The notes under the pieces were generated by a model. The model made no database searches and was not told the origin of the DNA. It saw nothing but the letters and a program-made list of their open reading frames with translations. This document shows, one piece after another, positions 1-8,981 of a stretch of 64,000 nucleotides of DNA (position 1 is its first letter; each line of letters opens with the position of its first letter). The DNA is from Candidatus Kuenenia stuttgartensis (lineage in GTDB: Bacteria; Planctomycetota; Planctomycetia; Planctomycetales; Planctomycetaceae). The DNA is taken from NCBI GenBank assembly GCA_945861465.1, contig CAMAVB010000002.1, positions 40,600 to 104,599 of the forward strand. The letters are read 5' to 3'. Both the position numbers and the translations under genes were made by a program.

Positions 1-474
1 TCCGTCCGGTGACCAGATCGCAGTGGCCGCATCGGTCGTGATCTTCGTCAACTGTCTCGCTTCACCACCGGCCGGGTTGATGACCCACAACTGGCTGCTG
101 CCTGATCGAGTCGATTCAAACAGAATCCAGCGCCCGTCCGGGGACCATTTGGGATTGGAGTCCTTCGCCGCTCCGTTCGTCAATTGTCGCGGCGATATTG
201 ATCCGTCGCTGGGGACGAGCCACAGTCGCGATTGAGATTTGTTCTGCTGCGAATCGGTAATCTCAGACACGGCATACGCCACCCAACCACCGTCGGAGCT
301 GATGCTGGGTGATCCCACACGTTTGAATTGAAACAGATCTTCTACTGTCATCGGGCGTTTGGACATCGGATTCTCTGCCGGTGCGGCAAGTTGGGCATTC
401 AAAAGTGCGGGTGAAAGGAGTATCGCGACCAGAGCAAATAACAGGCGGATTCGCATGAGTATAGACTTTTCCAT
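1..474 (-). CDS. S9-family (prolyl oligopeptidase-like) peptidase, N-terminal part
   Basis: Reading the reverse strand gives an open frame that runs off the window start, so only about 158 N-terminal residues are visible and the ORF track misses it. It opens with a basic N-region and a hydrophobic signal peptide (RIRLLFALVAILLSPALLNA). The TVEDLFQFKRVGSPSISSDG motif and TolB-like blades follow (WVAYAV, PKWSPDGRWILFES, SSQLWVINPAGGEARQLT), which are typical of the propeller domain of exported S9 peptidases. The catalytic domain lies outside the window. The in-frame ATG at 456 has a better ribosome site (GGAAAAG) than the one at 474, and 483 is a third option. The family call rests on the propeller repeats only, so a TolB-like non-peptidase remains possible. 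Confidence 0.75.
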   Translation of the reverse strand, partial: MEKSILMRIRLLFALVAILLSPALLNAQLAAPAENPMSKRPMTVEDLFQFKRVGSPSISSDGGWVAYAVSEITDSQQNKSQSRLWLVPSDGSISPRQLTNGAAKDSNPKWSPDGRWILFESTRSGSSQLWVINPAGGEARQLTKITTDAATAIWSPDG

Positions 475-854
475 CTTGAACATGACAAACAGCAACCGAT
501 TCCGAAAGCGGAACTGAGTCCGTAGCATGTCACGTCTGCGTATCGCTTGTCCAGCGTCCCCCAAAAAAATCGTGGGTGCCGCGAGGCAATCATCAAACAT
601 GATCGGCAGATATTGCTGGTCGGCAAACTCCGTCTTTCCCGATCACGGCGACTGTTCTACATTCCCTATGTAGACCTTAGGACCGCTCGAGAAATAACTG
701 TCTCTTTTACACCCCTTACCCCGCCCTCTCCCCCTTCGCAGGGGAGAGGAGGATACGGTCAATTATTTCTCGAACGGTCCTGATCCGGCTCGAAAGTGAA
801 ACAGTGGAGGTCGAGCCGCCGTGTTTCTGGCGGCATGAAGGCGAGGAACGCTGC
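475..854. other. Intergenic region between divergent genes, containing one repeat
   Basis: This is the upstream region shared by the S9 peptidase (minus) and the kinase-like membrane gene (plus). I see no convincing gene. The only clear structure is the inverted repeat at 678-781. The small ORFs in the track here have no recognisable protein features. Confidence 0.6.
678..781. repeat. Repeat family A, copy 1 (divergent)
   Basis: The ends are inverted copies of each other: AGGACCGCTCGAGAAATAAC on the left and the near-complement ending in ATTTCTCGAACGGTCCT on the right. The outer arms match family A elsewhere in the window (AGGACCG...GAAATAA). The core differs, with a C-rich hairpin (CCCTCTCCCCC/GGGGAGAGG) in place of the usual GGCACG hairpins. 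Confidence 0.7.
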
Positions 855-1583
855 ATGAGTGTAACCAGGGACGTTGTGACACCCGCGAAACGTCGATCAA
901 ACGTTTGGGCGGGTACGGCATCGACTGTCCGTGAATCGCACGTGGACGTATGGACGATTCAGCGGCTGCCATACCGAGAGCTCAAGCGTCGATTCTGGCA
1001 TATGTGTCCGGGGTTGCTGGCATTTGGTCTGCATGTGGTGTCTCACGCAGATCCAATTTCGCCAACAATGCAGTTGATCATCGTGGGATGTTGCCTCGCG
1101 ATCGCGGCCCGCATCCAGCTGGGCTTTCGACAAATTCGACGTGATGGTGAAAGAACAGGTATTGCGGCTGTCGCTGGCTATTCGCTGTCAGTCCTGTTGA
1201 CGGCGTTAATGTTTCCGCGTCATCTGGAACTTGGACTTGCGGTTCTGGCGATTCTGGCGTTTGGTGATGGGTCCGCAACTCTGGTGGGACTCACGATTCG
1301 CGGACCGAAGCTTTGGTGGAATCGTGGAAAGTCCTGGAGTGGCTTGCTGGGATTTGTCGTGATCGGCTCCCTGATGACGGCGTGGATCTACTGGGGTGAA
1401 ACACACAACCCGGAAGCTGCGGATCCAGCGGTGTCATTTGGCCTCGCGCTGCTGTTGACGTCACCGGCGGTCGTCGCAGCCGCTCTTGCGGAATCCATCC
1501 GCTCGCGCATCAACGACAACATCCGTGTCGGCGCGGCGGCAGCCATCGCTCTGGTCGTCCTGCACAGCTTCCGTCCGCTGTAG
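855..1583 (+). CDS. Polyprenol/phytol kinase- or cytidylyltransferase-like membrane protein
   Basis: A 242-residue integral membrane protein with about six hydrophobic segments. The signature FGDGSATLVG, followed about 15 residues later by GKSWSG, matches the GDxxA...G and KSxxG motifs of CTP-dependent lipid kinases (dolichol, phytol and diacylglycerol kinase-like) and their cytidylyltransferase relatives. RRFWHMCPG near the N-terminus is also typical. It probably phosphorylates or activates an isoprenoid or lipid alcohol at the inner membrane; the substrate cannot be read from sequence. I chose ATG 855 over the upstream GTG at 804 because GAGGA lies about 8 bases ahead of it and the family homology begins after it. 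Confidence 0.7.
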   Translation: MSVTRDVVTPAKRRSNVWAGTASTVRESHVDVWTIQRLPYRELKRRFWHMCPGLLAFGLHVVSHADPISPTMQLIIVGCCLAIAARIQLGFRQIRRDGERTGIAAVAGYSLSVLLTALMFPRHLELGLAVLAILAFGDGSATLVGLTIRGPKLWWNRGKSWSGLLGFVVIGSLMTAWIYWGETHNPEAADPAVSFGLALLLTSPAVVAAALAESIRSRINDNIRVGAAAAIALVVLHSFRPL

Positions 1584-1865
1584 CAGGCGGGAACCGCTGA
1601 GTTGTCCTGACTGAGAACATGGACAGGATTTGGCGATTGATCGGTTGACGAAAAGCGGAAAACCTACATAATCCGGAAAAGAGGCGGTCAGTCGCGAGAA
1701 CCAGAAAACTGAACGGGTGTCTGTTCTTGCGGGCAAAGGTCGTCTTTTGCCTGTCGTAAGGCTTCTCGAAACCGCTATTTTTGAGCGAACTATTTTCGTG
1801 GGCGGCTCAAACAGACGGCAGATTCGTTACAATTCGAAAATGTTCCCGCTGGGAACGTTTGCATT

Positions 1866-1938
1866 GCGGGTGTAGCTCAGTTGGTAGAGCACGACGTTGC
1901 CAACGTCGTTGTCGAGGGTTCGAGTCCCTTCACCCGCT
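1866..1938 (+). tRNA. tRNA-Gly (anticodon GCC)
   Basis: A complete cloverleaf of 73 nt: acceptor GCGGGTG pairs with CACCCGC, D arm GCTC/GAGC, anticodon stem CGACG/CGTCG with loop TTGCCAA (anticodon GCC), T arm GAGGG/CCCTT with loop TTCGAGT, discriminator T. CCA is not encoded. A run of T follows directly and may help end transcription. Confidence 0.97.
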
Positions 1939-2052
1939 TTTTTTCGTCGGCTCCCGAAGGCTACGGTGTGCCTTCTCGGAAGTAAGCCAAAGCAAATTAA
2001 GGCATATTCGTTGCAGGTCCGGCAGTTTGAAAGATCTTGAAAAGGTTCCAGA

Positions 2053-3537
2053 ATGAGTTCTGATGTAGCAGAGCAGGCGGTAGCTGACAGCGAAGAAGCC
2101 AAATCTCGCATGGCTTTGAAAGTTGAGATTAAGGAAATTGGAGCGTGCCGCAAGCACATTTCTGTGACCGTTCCGGAAGCCGATATTCGCACGATCCGCA
2201 CCGACGCGCTGGGGGAATTATCCAAAAAAGCCGAGGTTCCCGGGTTTCGCGTCGGAAGAGTACCGATTGCGTTGCTGGAGAAACGATTCAAGAAAGAAAT
2301 CACGGCAGACATCAAGCAAAAAGTTTTGATGGCCAGTCTGGAGCAGCTTTCGGACGAAAGCAAAATCGAACCGATCAACGAGCCTCGCATTGACGTTGAA
2401 AGCCTCGACATTCCGGACACGGGTGACTTTCACTACGAATTTGAAGTGGAAGTTCGACCGGAATTTGATCTGCCGGATTATACGGGAATCGCAATCAATC
2501 GCTCCATCGCTGAACCGACGGCGAAAGAGCTTGAAGAATACAAAGAACAGTTTCTGGATTCTTATGCCGAACGATTCACGGTTGATGAACCGGCGGTCGC
2601 GGGTGACTACGTTATCTGTGACCTGACCTTCGCCCATGACGGCAGAACTATTCGCCAAATCGGCGAACAAAGTCTGCGTGTCATGGCGCAACTGGACTTC
2701 CCGGATGCTGTTCTGGAAGGCTTTGATCAACTGATGGTTGGCGCGAAGGCAGGGGAGACTCGCACGGCAAATATTCAGATTTCCCTGCAGACTCCCATCG
2801 TTGAAATGCGTGGCGAAACGGTCGTTGCGACGTTTACGGTCTCGGAAGTTCAACAATCTCGAAGGCCAGTGATCGACAGAGAATTCTGTGAAAAGCTGAA
2901 TGCGGAGAATGAAGCCGAGCTTGAGACTTTGCTTCGCGATTCAATGACGCGCCAGTTTGAATATCAGCAGCGCCAGGAAGCTCGCCGTCAGGTTCTGGAT
3001 CAGATCATGGCTTCGGCTGACTGGGATCTCCCGGAATCACTTGTTCGTCAGCAGACAGAAAACGCATTGCGGCGAGAAATGCTGGAAATGTCTCAGGCTG
3101 GATTTACACGCGAACAGATCATGGCTCGTGAAAATAAGATCCGCCAGGATGCAGTGGCCACGACAACGCAAGCGCTCAAGGAGCACTTTGTGCTCGACAA
3201 AATCGCAACGGTCGAAGGAATTGAATGCCTGGAATCCGATATTGATCGCGAAATGCATACGATGTCATTTCAAAGTCGTGAACCGGTGCGGCGCATTCGG
3301 GCTCGCCTTGTGAAGTCGGGTATGATTGAGAACCTTCAAGCTCAGCTTCGCGAACGCAAAGCGGTGGATTTCATTCTGGAGCGTGCAACATTTGTTGATG
3401 TACCTCGGGAACCACAGCAGAAGCAGAATCAGACTTCGGCTCGTTTTGCGATCTGCGGTAACATGAATTCCAGCCTGATTGATGATTCTTTTTCCGCCAC
3501 AGTTGCCACGGCTGCCACTAACGACGAATCTGCATAA
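2053..3537 (+). CDS. tig: Trigger factor, ribosome-associated chaperone
   Basis: A 494-residue protein with the three trigger factor parts: the N-terminal ribosome-binding domain (VEIKEIGACRKHISVTVP, then PGFRVGRVPIALLEKRF, equivalent to the GFRxGKxP ribosome-docking loop), a central FKBP-like domain (GDYVICDLTF... about residues 175-270) and a helical C-terminal domain. It binds nascent chains at the ribosome exit. It is about 60 residues longer than the E. coli protein; the extra sequence is an N-terminal leader of about 20 residues and a C-terminal tail after FVDVP. The internal ATG at 2110 (MALKVEIKE) would remove the leader and is an alternative start. It sits upstream of two clpP genes, as in many bacteria, but a terminator separates them. 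Confidence 0.95.
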   Translation: MSSDVAEQAVADSEEAKSRMALKVEIKEIGACRKHISVTVPEADIRTIRTDALGELSKKAEVPGFRVGRVPIALLEKRFKKEITADIKQKVLMASLEQLSDESKIEPINEPRIDVESLDIPDTGDFHYEFEVEVRPEFDLPDYTGIAINRSIAEPTAKELEEYKEQFLDSYAERFTVDEPAVAGDYVICDLTFAHDGRTIRQIGEQSLRVMAQLDFPDAVLEGFDQLMVGAKAGETRTANIQISLQTPIVEMRGETVVATFTVSEVQQSRRPVIDREFCEKLNAENEAELETLLRDSMTRQFEYQQRQEARRQVLDQIMASADWDLPESLVRQQTENALRREMLEMSQAGFTREQIMARENKIRQDAVATTTQALKEHFVLDKIATVEGIECLESDIDREMHTMSFQSREPVRRIRARLVKSGMIENLQAQLRERKAVDFILERATFVDVPREPQQKQNQTSARFAICGNMNSSLIDDSFSATVATAATNDESA

Positions 3538-3557
3538 ACTTGTCTGTTCTGCAGAGC

Positions 3558-3592
3558 CAGGCGCGCGTAGGATTACGCGGCGCCTGTTTTTG
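3558..3592 (+). terminator. Rho-independent terminator after tig
   Basis: CAGGCGCGCGTA, a GGAT loop, then TACGCGGCGCCTG form a 12-bp GC-rich stem with one bulge, followed directly by a T-rich tract (TTTTTGTT). It lies 20 bases after the tig stop, so tig and clpP are probably separate transcripts or partly attenuated. Confidence 0.85.
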
Positions 3593-3652
3593 TTGGCAGA
3601 CACCGGATCTTATTTTTCAACGACGTAAACGTAATACAGCAGGATCAAGCGA

Positions 3653-4264
3653 ATGAAGGACCCGCGATTCGAATATACGCCGATGGCCGCACGAGAATAC
3701 TCCGCCCAGCGTCAGATGACGGTCGGCGATCTGCTGCTTGACAATCGGATTATCTTTCTCGATGGACCAATTCATGACGGCAGTGCGAATCTCGTCATCA
3801 TGAAGATGTTGTTCCTGCAGTCGGAAAATCGCCATCAGGACATTCATCTGTATATTAACTCGCCGGGCGGCTCTGTCACAGCCACATTGGCGATCTACGA
3901 CATCATGCAATTCATCGAATGCGATGTGGCAACATACTGCGTAGGGCTGTCAGCCAGCGGTGGCGCAATTCTTGTCGCCGGCGGTGCGGCGGGAAAACGA
4001 TTTGCTCTGAAACATTCCAAAATCATGATTCATCAGCCGTACGGGCAGGTGGGCGGGCAGGTATCGGACATCGAGATCCAGGCACGCGACATTCTTGCCG
4101 CTCGGCAACTGCTGAATGAAATCCTGGCCAGCCACACCAAACAGCCGGTTGAAAAGATCGCCAAAGATACGCAGCGAGATCACTATCTCACCGCAGTGGA
4201 GGCTAAAACTTACGGTCTGGTCGATGAAATCCTCGACCGAAAACCGAGTGAAAAAAAGAAATAA
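3653..4264 (+). CDS. clpP: ATP-dependent Clp protease proteolytic subunit (first copy)
   Basis: 203 residues, normal for ClpP. The triad is complete: Ser102 in SASGGA, His127 in MIHQP and Asp176 in TQRD. The oligomerisation and oxyanion region INSPGGSVTA is intact. The residue after the catalytic serine is Gly, where the second copy here and most ClpP proteins have Met. The N-terminus is about 10 residues longer than in the second copy. ClpP forms tetradecamers that degrade substrates delivered by ClpX or ClpA. The next gene is another clpP, 106 bp downstream, so the two may make a mixed ClpP1P2 complex, as known in mycobacteria and cyanobacteria. That is inference here. Confidence 0.95.
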   Translation: MKDPRFEYTPMAAREYSAQRQMTVGDLLLDNRIIFLDGPIHDGSANLVIMKMLFLQSENRHQDIHLYINSPGGSVTATLAIYDIMQFIECDVATYCVGLSASGGAILVAGGAAGKRFALKHSKIMIHQPYGQVGGQVSDIEIQARDILAARQLLNEILASHTKQPVEKIAKDTQRDHYLTAVEAKTYGLVDEILDRKPSEKKK

Positions 4265-4370
4265 GCTGGCCTGAACCCCGGCGTGGCGTGACCGCTGAAT
4301 TTTCATCGCACGGGATGCGATGCGGCAATTGTCCTGACCCTGAACTTTTCATCTCTGCTGGATTCCGGAA

Positions 4371-4958
4371 ATGACAGTACTTGTTCCTTACGTAATCGAA
4401 AAGAATGGTCGCGACGAACGCGCGATGGATATCTACAGCCGCTTGCTGAAGGATCGCATTGTGATCCTCGGCAGTGGTGTGAATGATGACGTTGCCAACA
4501 GCATTGTCGCTCAGTTACTTTTCCTGCAGTTCGACGACCCGAAGGCTGACATTCATCTGTACATCAACAGCCCCGGCGGTTCCATCACTGCGGGCATGGC
4601 AATCTACGACACAATGCAGTACATCAGCTGTGACGTGGCGACATACTGTATCGGCCAGGCCGCCAGCATGGGCGCAATTCTGCTCACAGCCGGTGCTCCC
4701 GGCAAACGCAATGCTCTTCCAAACGCCCGAATCATGATTCATCAGCCGCTGGCTGGCATGGAAGGCACGGCGACGGAATTGGAAATTCACGCCAAAGAGG
4801 TATTGCGGATTAAGGCAAGGATGAACGACATTCTGCTCAAACACACCGGTCAAACGCTCAACAAGATTGAAGACGACACCGACCGTGACAATTTTATGTC
4901 AGCCGAAGAGGCGAAGCATTACAACCTGATCGACACTGTGCTGGAGCGGCTGACGTAG
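4371..4958 (+). CDS. clpP: ATP-dependent Clp protease proteolytic subunit (second copy)
   Basis: 195 residues with the canonical ClpP signature. Catalytic Ser99 lies in QAASMGA, His124 in MIHQP and Asp173 in DTDRD, and [16 protein letters not shown] is intact. It is closer to the typical bacterial ClpP than the copy upstream. It lies 106 bp downstream of the first clpP on the same strand and is probably co-transcribed. No clpX follows in this window; the next gene is recO. Confidence 0.95.
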   Translation: MTVLVPYVIEKNGRDERAMDIYSRLLKDRIVILGSGVNDDVANSIVAQLLFLQFDDPKADIHLYINSPGGSITAGMAIYDTMQYISCDVATYCIGQAASMGAILLTAGAPGKRNALPNARIMIHQPLAGMEGTATELEIHAKEVLRIKARMNDILLKHTGQTLNKIEDDTDRDNFMSAEEAKHYNLIDTVLERLT

Positions 4959-5262
4959 TCCTGCACGAAGGGCGTTGCGAGCTTCGCTTCTCACCGGCAC
5001 TTGGATTGAATGCAGAGCCATCTCAAAAACACTTGTCAGCCACTCACTGGCCCCTCCCAGATTCCGCTCCGCAACCACTCGACTCGTACAATTCTGACCG
5101 GAATAATGGCCCACTTTCTGGCCGGAATCGACAGCCCAGTCCTCCTCCTCGCACTTCATTTGTCGTTGAACCAACATTTCGGCAACCATCCAGGCGAGTG
5201 CTCAGTCGCGTATTGATGTGTGCCACAGGTTCTGACAGTGCTTCTCGAGGAGTTCTTCACAA
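4959..5262. other. Intergenic region clpP-recO, nothing recognised
   Basis: About 300 bp without a credible gene. The overlapping 60-95-codon ORFs in several frames show no protein family features. A GAGGAG ribosome site for recO lies at its right end. Confidence 0.5.
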
Positions 5263-6024
5263 GTGTCGCTCGAAAAAGCTGATGCGCTCGTGATTCGACA
5301 GGTGGATTTCAGCGAATCCAGCCGGGTTGTTACGTTTTTCAGTCTGGAATTTGGTAAGTTCGCGGCTTTAGCGAAGGGAGCGAAGCGACTAAAGGGACCT
5401 TTTGATGCTGCTCTTGACCTACTTTCCACGTGTCGCGTAGTCTTTATCAAGAAATCTTCCGGCACCCTCAATCTGCTCACGGAAGCGCGCCTCATCAGCC
5501 GCTTTCAACCGCAGAATTCCGGAGCCGGAGGTGGTTTGAGCAGTCTTTATGGCGGCTACTATGTCGCGGAATTGCTGAGCGGACTTACGGAAGATTTCGA
5601 TCCGGCACCGGAAGTCTATAATCTTGCGATCTCCACGTTGGCGGCCCTTTCATCTCCTGAAAACCTTTCTTCTCCCCTCATTATTCACTTCGAAATCTCG
5701 CTCCTGCGGCTCATTGGTCTGCTTCCTAATCTCTTTGAATGTTCCGTCTGCGGCGAGGCCGTGCAAACTGGCAAAAAGTTTGCACATTGGGTCAGCCAGG
5801 GCGGTGTGCTGTGCGGTGCCTGTCGCCGCGAAGACTTCGCTGGAGTTTCCATTTCGTCAGGCTCCATCGAAATCCTGCGTCGCCTGACTCAGGAATCTGC
5901 AGAGACGATCTGCAACATTGAATTTACAGGAAAACAGTCGGAGGAGTGTCACAAGCTGGCAGTGTCGGCCATCACTCACGCTCTCGGGCGTCGGCCTTCG
6001 ACATTGCGGTACATTCAGATCTGA
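5263..6024 (+). CDS. recO: DNA repair protein RecO
   Basis: 253 residues. The N-terminal OB-fold begins with EKADALVIRQVDFSESSRVVTFFSLEFGKFAALAKGAKR, the classical RecO opening. The C-terminal part has the zinc-finger cysteines CSVCG and CGAC about 25 residues apart. RecO loads RecA on SSB-coated single-stranded DNA together with RecR. The start is GTG at 5263, supported by GAGGAG about 12 bases upstream. The next gene begins 48 bp downstream on the same strand. Confidence 0.9.
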   Translation: MSLEKADALVIRQVDFSESSRVVTFFSLEFGKFAALAKGAKRLKGPFDAALDLLSTCRVVFIKKSSGTLNLLTEARLISRFQPQNSGAGGGLSSLYGGYYVAELLSGLTEDFDPAPEVYNLAISTLAALSSPENLSSPLIIHFEISLLRLIGLLPNLFECSVCGEAVQTGKKFAHWVSQGGVLCGACRREDFAGVSISSGSIEILRRLTQESAETICNIEFTGKQSEECHKLAVSAITHALGRRPSTLRYIQI

Positions 6025-6072
6025 CAACATTGACAACATTGACTTTGGCCACGATTCAGGAAAGTTTTCACC

Positions 6073-7449
6073 ATGCAGCTTCGCAGGATGCTCGATCGCC
6101 GAAAGGAACCGGCTCGTCGAACCCGATCGGGCGGTGGGCTCGACGCGCGAAGACATGCCCCTGATTCCGGAATCCGTTGCCTGTTGATTCCGGGGCTGCT
6201 GTTGATCTGCCTGCTGTCGGGCTGCTCGACATTTTCGCGTGACGGCGATTCGGGGATGCTGGATATATCCCGGATGCTCAAACCGGGATCGATCCGCGGG
6301 CCGCTCGAACGCTCGCTCTTTGGCGAAGACAATCCTCTGGAAATGGGACGACGGTTTTCGGAAGCAGAACGCCGCCAGGTTCAGCAGTGCCGTGTCGCCT
6401 TTGAAAGCGGCGACTACGAGCAGGCGATCAAGCTCAGCAAAAAAGCCGCGAAGAAATTCAAAGAGACGTCACTGGGCGAAGAAGCTCAGTTCTATCTGGC
6501 TGAGTCCTATTTTGCTCAGGGAGAACATGGCAAGGCACAGGATGGTTACGATCAGTTGTTCCAGGACTATCCTTCGACGCGTTATGTCGAACCGGCCACG
6601 CGCCGAATGTTCACAATCGCATGCAATTGGCTGGAAGTCACTGAACCGACGGCAAAGAATGCAATTCGCCAGGTGAGCGGAGAAAAGGTGATTGAAGACA
6701 AGACACCCGCCAGGCGTTCGAACGATCCGACAGTTCGCGTCCCCGTACTTCCGAATTTTCACGACAAGTCGCGTCCATGGTTCGACACGCAGGGCAACGC
6801 GCTCAAATGTTTGAAATCCATCTGGATGAATGATCCGACCGGACCCCTGGCAGATGACGCATTGATGCTGACGGCGACATATTATCAACGCAAAAAGAAC
6901 TTTGTCGAAGCGGATCGCTACTTCGAAATTCTGCGGGACGAGTACCCCGACAGCCCGCATCTGGAAGATGCCTTTCTGCTTGGGGCACACGTGAAACAGA
7001 TGAGTTATCAAGGTCCGTACTACGAAGGCCGCGAACTCAAAGGTGCCCAGAAACTGAAGGAACAGTCTCTGCATTTGTTCCCGGCATCTCTCGAACGACC
7101 GCAATTGCGGACAGACCTTCAGAAGATCTATCTGCAGGAAGCCGAACGGGCATGGTATGAAGTTGAGTATTATCAGAAAAAACGCAAACCACGAGCCGTG
7201 GCGATCGCCTGTATTCAGGTGATCAATGAATACCCCGACACGTCGTACGCAAAAGACGCACGAGACACTCTGACAGCCATCGATCGCCGAGAACTCCAGG
7301 GTCTGCCGGAAGTCGCGGAATTCGTTGAATCCTTGCCTGCCAATGAGCCACCACCGTCTGAGTCTTCTGGCAGCAAACAAGGCCCCGTGAAGTCGGTCAG
7401 CCATTCAACGAGTGAAGAGGACCGTGGCGGTCGCATGACGTTCCCATAA
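6073..7449 (+). CDS. BamD-like TPR lipoprotein (outer membrane assembly)
   Basis: 458 residues. After a basic leader of about 35 residues comes a hydrophobic stretch ending in the lipobox LLSGC, so it is probably lipid-anchored. Tetratricopeptide helices follow (RVAFESGDYEQAIKLSKKAAKKF, FYLAESYFAQGEHGKAQDGYDQLFQDYPSTRYVEPA), which is the BamD/YfiO pattern. It is nearly twice the length of E. coli BamD, with a second TPR set near residues 240-400 and a Ser-rich tail. The LptE-like lipoprotein is the next gene and bamA lies about 9 kb downstream, which fits an outer membrane role. The assignment to BamD itself, rather than to a general TPR lipoprotein, is inference. Confidence 0.75.
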   Translation: MQLRRMLDRRKEPARRTRSGGGLDARRHAPDSGIRCLLIPGLLLICLLSGCSTFSRDGDSGMLDISRMLKPGSIRGPLERSLFGEDNPLEMGRRFSEAERRQVQQCRVAFESGDYEQAIKLSKKAAKKFKETSLGEEAQFYLAESYFAQGEHGKAQDGYDQLFQDYPSTRYVEPATRRMFTIACNWLEVTEPTAKNAIRQVSGEKVIEDKTPARRSNDPTVRVPVLPNFHDKSRPWFDTQGNALKCLKSIWMNDPTGPLADDALMLTATYYQRKKNFVEADRYFEILRDEYPDSPHLEDAFLLGAHVKQMSYQGPYYEGRELKGAQKLKEQSLHLFPASLERPQLRTDLQKIYLQEAERAWYEVEYYQKKRKPRAVAIACIQVINEYPDTSYAKDARDTLTAIDRRELQGLPEVAEFVESLPANEPPPSESSGSKQGPVKSVSHSTSEEDRGGRMTFP

Positions 7450-7477
7450 AATCAGCCATGACACGGTGACATGATTC

Positions 7478-7562
7478 TTGGCGCGGGCTTCGCCCGCAAC
7501 CGAAACAAGTACGCAGATTTCGCTGAAATCTGCTGTGCCGACTTCGGCGAAGTCGCCCTACA
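7478..7562. repeat. Three consecutive short hairpins
   Basis: GCGGGCTTCGCCCGC, GCAGATTTCGCTGAAATCTGC and CGACTTCGGCGAAGTCG follow one another between the BamD-like and LptE-like genes. The first module, CTTGGCGCGGGCTTCGCC, recurs at 32869, so this is an interspersed repeat rather than a dedicated terminator. Confidence 0.6.
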
Positions 7563-7629
7563 TTGAGTCGGCCTCAAAATAATGTTTTGCAAAAAAATCT
7601 TCTCAGGGATTTTGAACTCTCATTGTTTG

Positions 7630-8145
7630 ATGAGCAGAATTCTCAATCGGATGCTTGTCTTCAGCGTCGTCGCCATCGCCGGCTGCGGCTATACGCTTGG
7701 AACGCAGACACTGCACGATGTGCGAACGGTACATGTTCGTGTCTTCCAGTCTGAATCGTACCGTCGAAATCTGGATTATCTGCTGACTGAAGCCGTGCAG
7801 CGCGAGATTCGAACACGGACACCTTACCGGCTGGAAGATGCTGATACTGCTGACACAATTTTGACAGGCCGGATCGTCGATATCCGCAAGTCGGTCCTCA
7901 GCGAGAATCGCTACGATGATCCACGCGAATTGCAACTGATGGTGGGTGCGGAGGTGACCTGGGTCGATCGTCGCAGCGGACAGATTCTGCATCAACAGAC
8001 TTTTCCGGTCGGCCCGCAACTGACCCACCAGGCCAGCAACGTCAGCTTTGCACCGGAAGTGGGCCATTCACTTGCGACAGCTCAACAGGAAGCTGCCCAG
8101 CGCCTTGCGTCTCGAATTGTGGATCTAATGGAGGCCCCGTGGTAG
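7630..8145 (+). CDS. LptE-like lipoprotein (LPS transport to the outer membrane)
   Basis: About 171 residues from ATG 7630. A short hydrophobic signal ends in the lipobox AIAGC, followed at once by GYTLG, the hallmark of LptE (GCGY/GCGF). The remainder (VHVRVFQSESYRRNLDYLLTEAVQREIRTRTPYRL) fits the LptE fold. LptE plugs the LptD channel that inserts LPS into the outer membrane. The ORF-track start at 7582 adds an implausible leader; 7651 is a third possible start. No lptD lies nearby in the window. Confidence 0.8.
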   Translation: MSRILNRMLVFSVVAIAGCGYTLGTQTLHDVRTVHVRVFQSESYRRNLDYLLTEAVQREIRTRTPYRLEDADTADTILTGRIVDIRKSVLSENRYDDPRELQLMVGAEVTWVDRRSGQILHQQTFPVGPQLTHQASNVSFAPEVGHSLATAQQEAAQRLASRIVDLMEAPW

Positions 8146-8191
8146 CCGTGCCTCACTTCTCCCGCAGCGACTTACTCCGGAAAGCGCCAAC

Positions 8192-8821
8192 ATGCCAATT
8201 GTGACTCCCGTCTCCCAGGACCAGGCGACTGATAAAGCGGCTCAGACGTACGAACGTATCCGCGAAATCTTTGAGGTCTCTGAAATTCCTGAGATTTTTC
8301 AGTACATGGCCAACGTCCCGGCGTTCGTCCATGACTTCTTCATGAATTTCCGTAAGTTTGTACTGACTGCCGGTAAACTTGACGAGAAACGAAAGCTCCT
8401 CATTGCCTGCGCCGTAGCGGGACAGGCGGGCAGCACAAAATGGCTGGAATACTTGCAGACATTTGCGGCTGCGCGCAACGTCACCACTACGGAAGTGACC
8501 GAAGCACTGGCCGTTGGCGCGACCAATTCGATGTACAACGTGCTCTTCAAGTTTCGCGACATCAGCGGCACGGATGTCTTTGACGGCATGGGTGTTGGAT
8601 TGCGGGCGCACACGTTTCAGGGGACGTCGCTGGATGATATGACCGTGGAATTGATCAATTTGTCTCTGAGCGACATTAACGGGTGCAAACCATGCACCGC
8701 AGCTCATGTCCAGAAAGCCCGGCAAACAGGCGTTGGAGATGAAGCGATCTACGAAGCCATCCAGTGCGCGGCAACCATGATCGCCGGAACGCAGTTTCTG
8801 AGATCAGTTGGAATTGCGTAA
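8192..8821 (+). CDS. Carboxymuconolactone decarboxylase / AhpD-family protein
   Basis: 209 residues made of two AhpD-like halves. The second half holds the redox motif CKPCTAAH, matching the CxxCxxxH peroxidase signature of AhpD. The first half lacks the cysteines, so it probably serves only structure. AhpD proteins reduce a partner thiol protein or peroxides; the partner is not evident here. The downstream neighbour is ribosomal L24, 160 bp away. Confidence 0.85.
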   Translation: MPIVTPVSQDQATDKAAQTYERIREIFEVSEIPEIFQYMANVPAFVHDFFMNFRKFVLTAGKLDEKRKLLIACAVAGQAGSTKWLEYLQTFAAARNVTTTEVTEALAVGATNSMYNVLFKFRDISGTDVFDGMGVGLRAHTFQGTSLDDMTVELINLSLSDINGCKPCTAAHVQKARQTGVGDEAIYEAIQCAATMIAGTQFLRSVGIA

Positions 8822-8981
8822 CCTGGATTCACCCGTGCGAAAGACTGCGATTTCGGGCGTAAAGCCTTGATTTCAAGTCCAGAAGCTGCCATCCTTCCGG
8901 GCTTCACTGCTGTTTGGCGTTCGCAGGGAAGTGAATTTCCGGCTATTTTGTCTCAGTTGAGTGTTTTCGGAGTCGTTTGAG

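Noticed and set aside
1805-1840. Possible promoter before tRNA-Gly (TACAAT)
   Set aside because: A fair -10 box but no recognisable -35 box at the right distance.
1827-2420. 197-residue minus-strand ORF over tRNA and tig
   Set aside because: It overlaps the tRNA and the trigger factor gene and has no family features.
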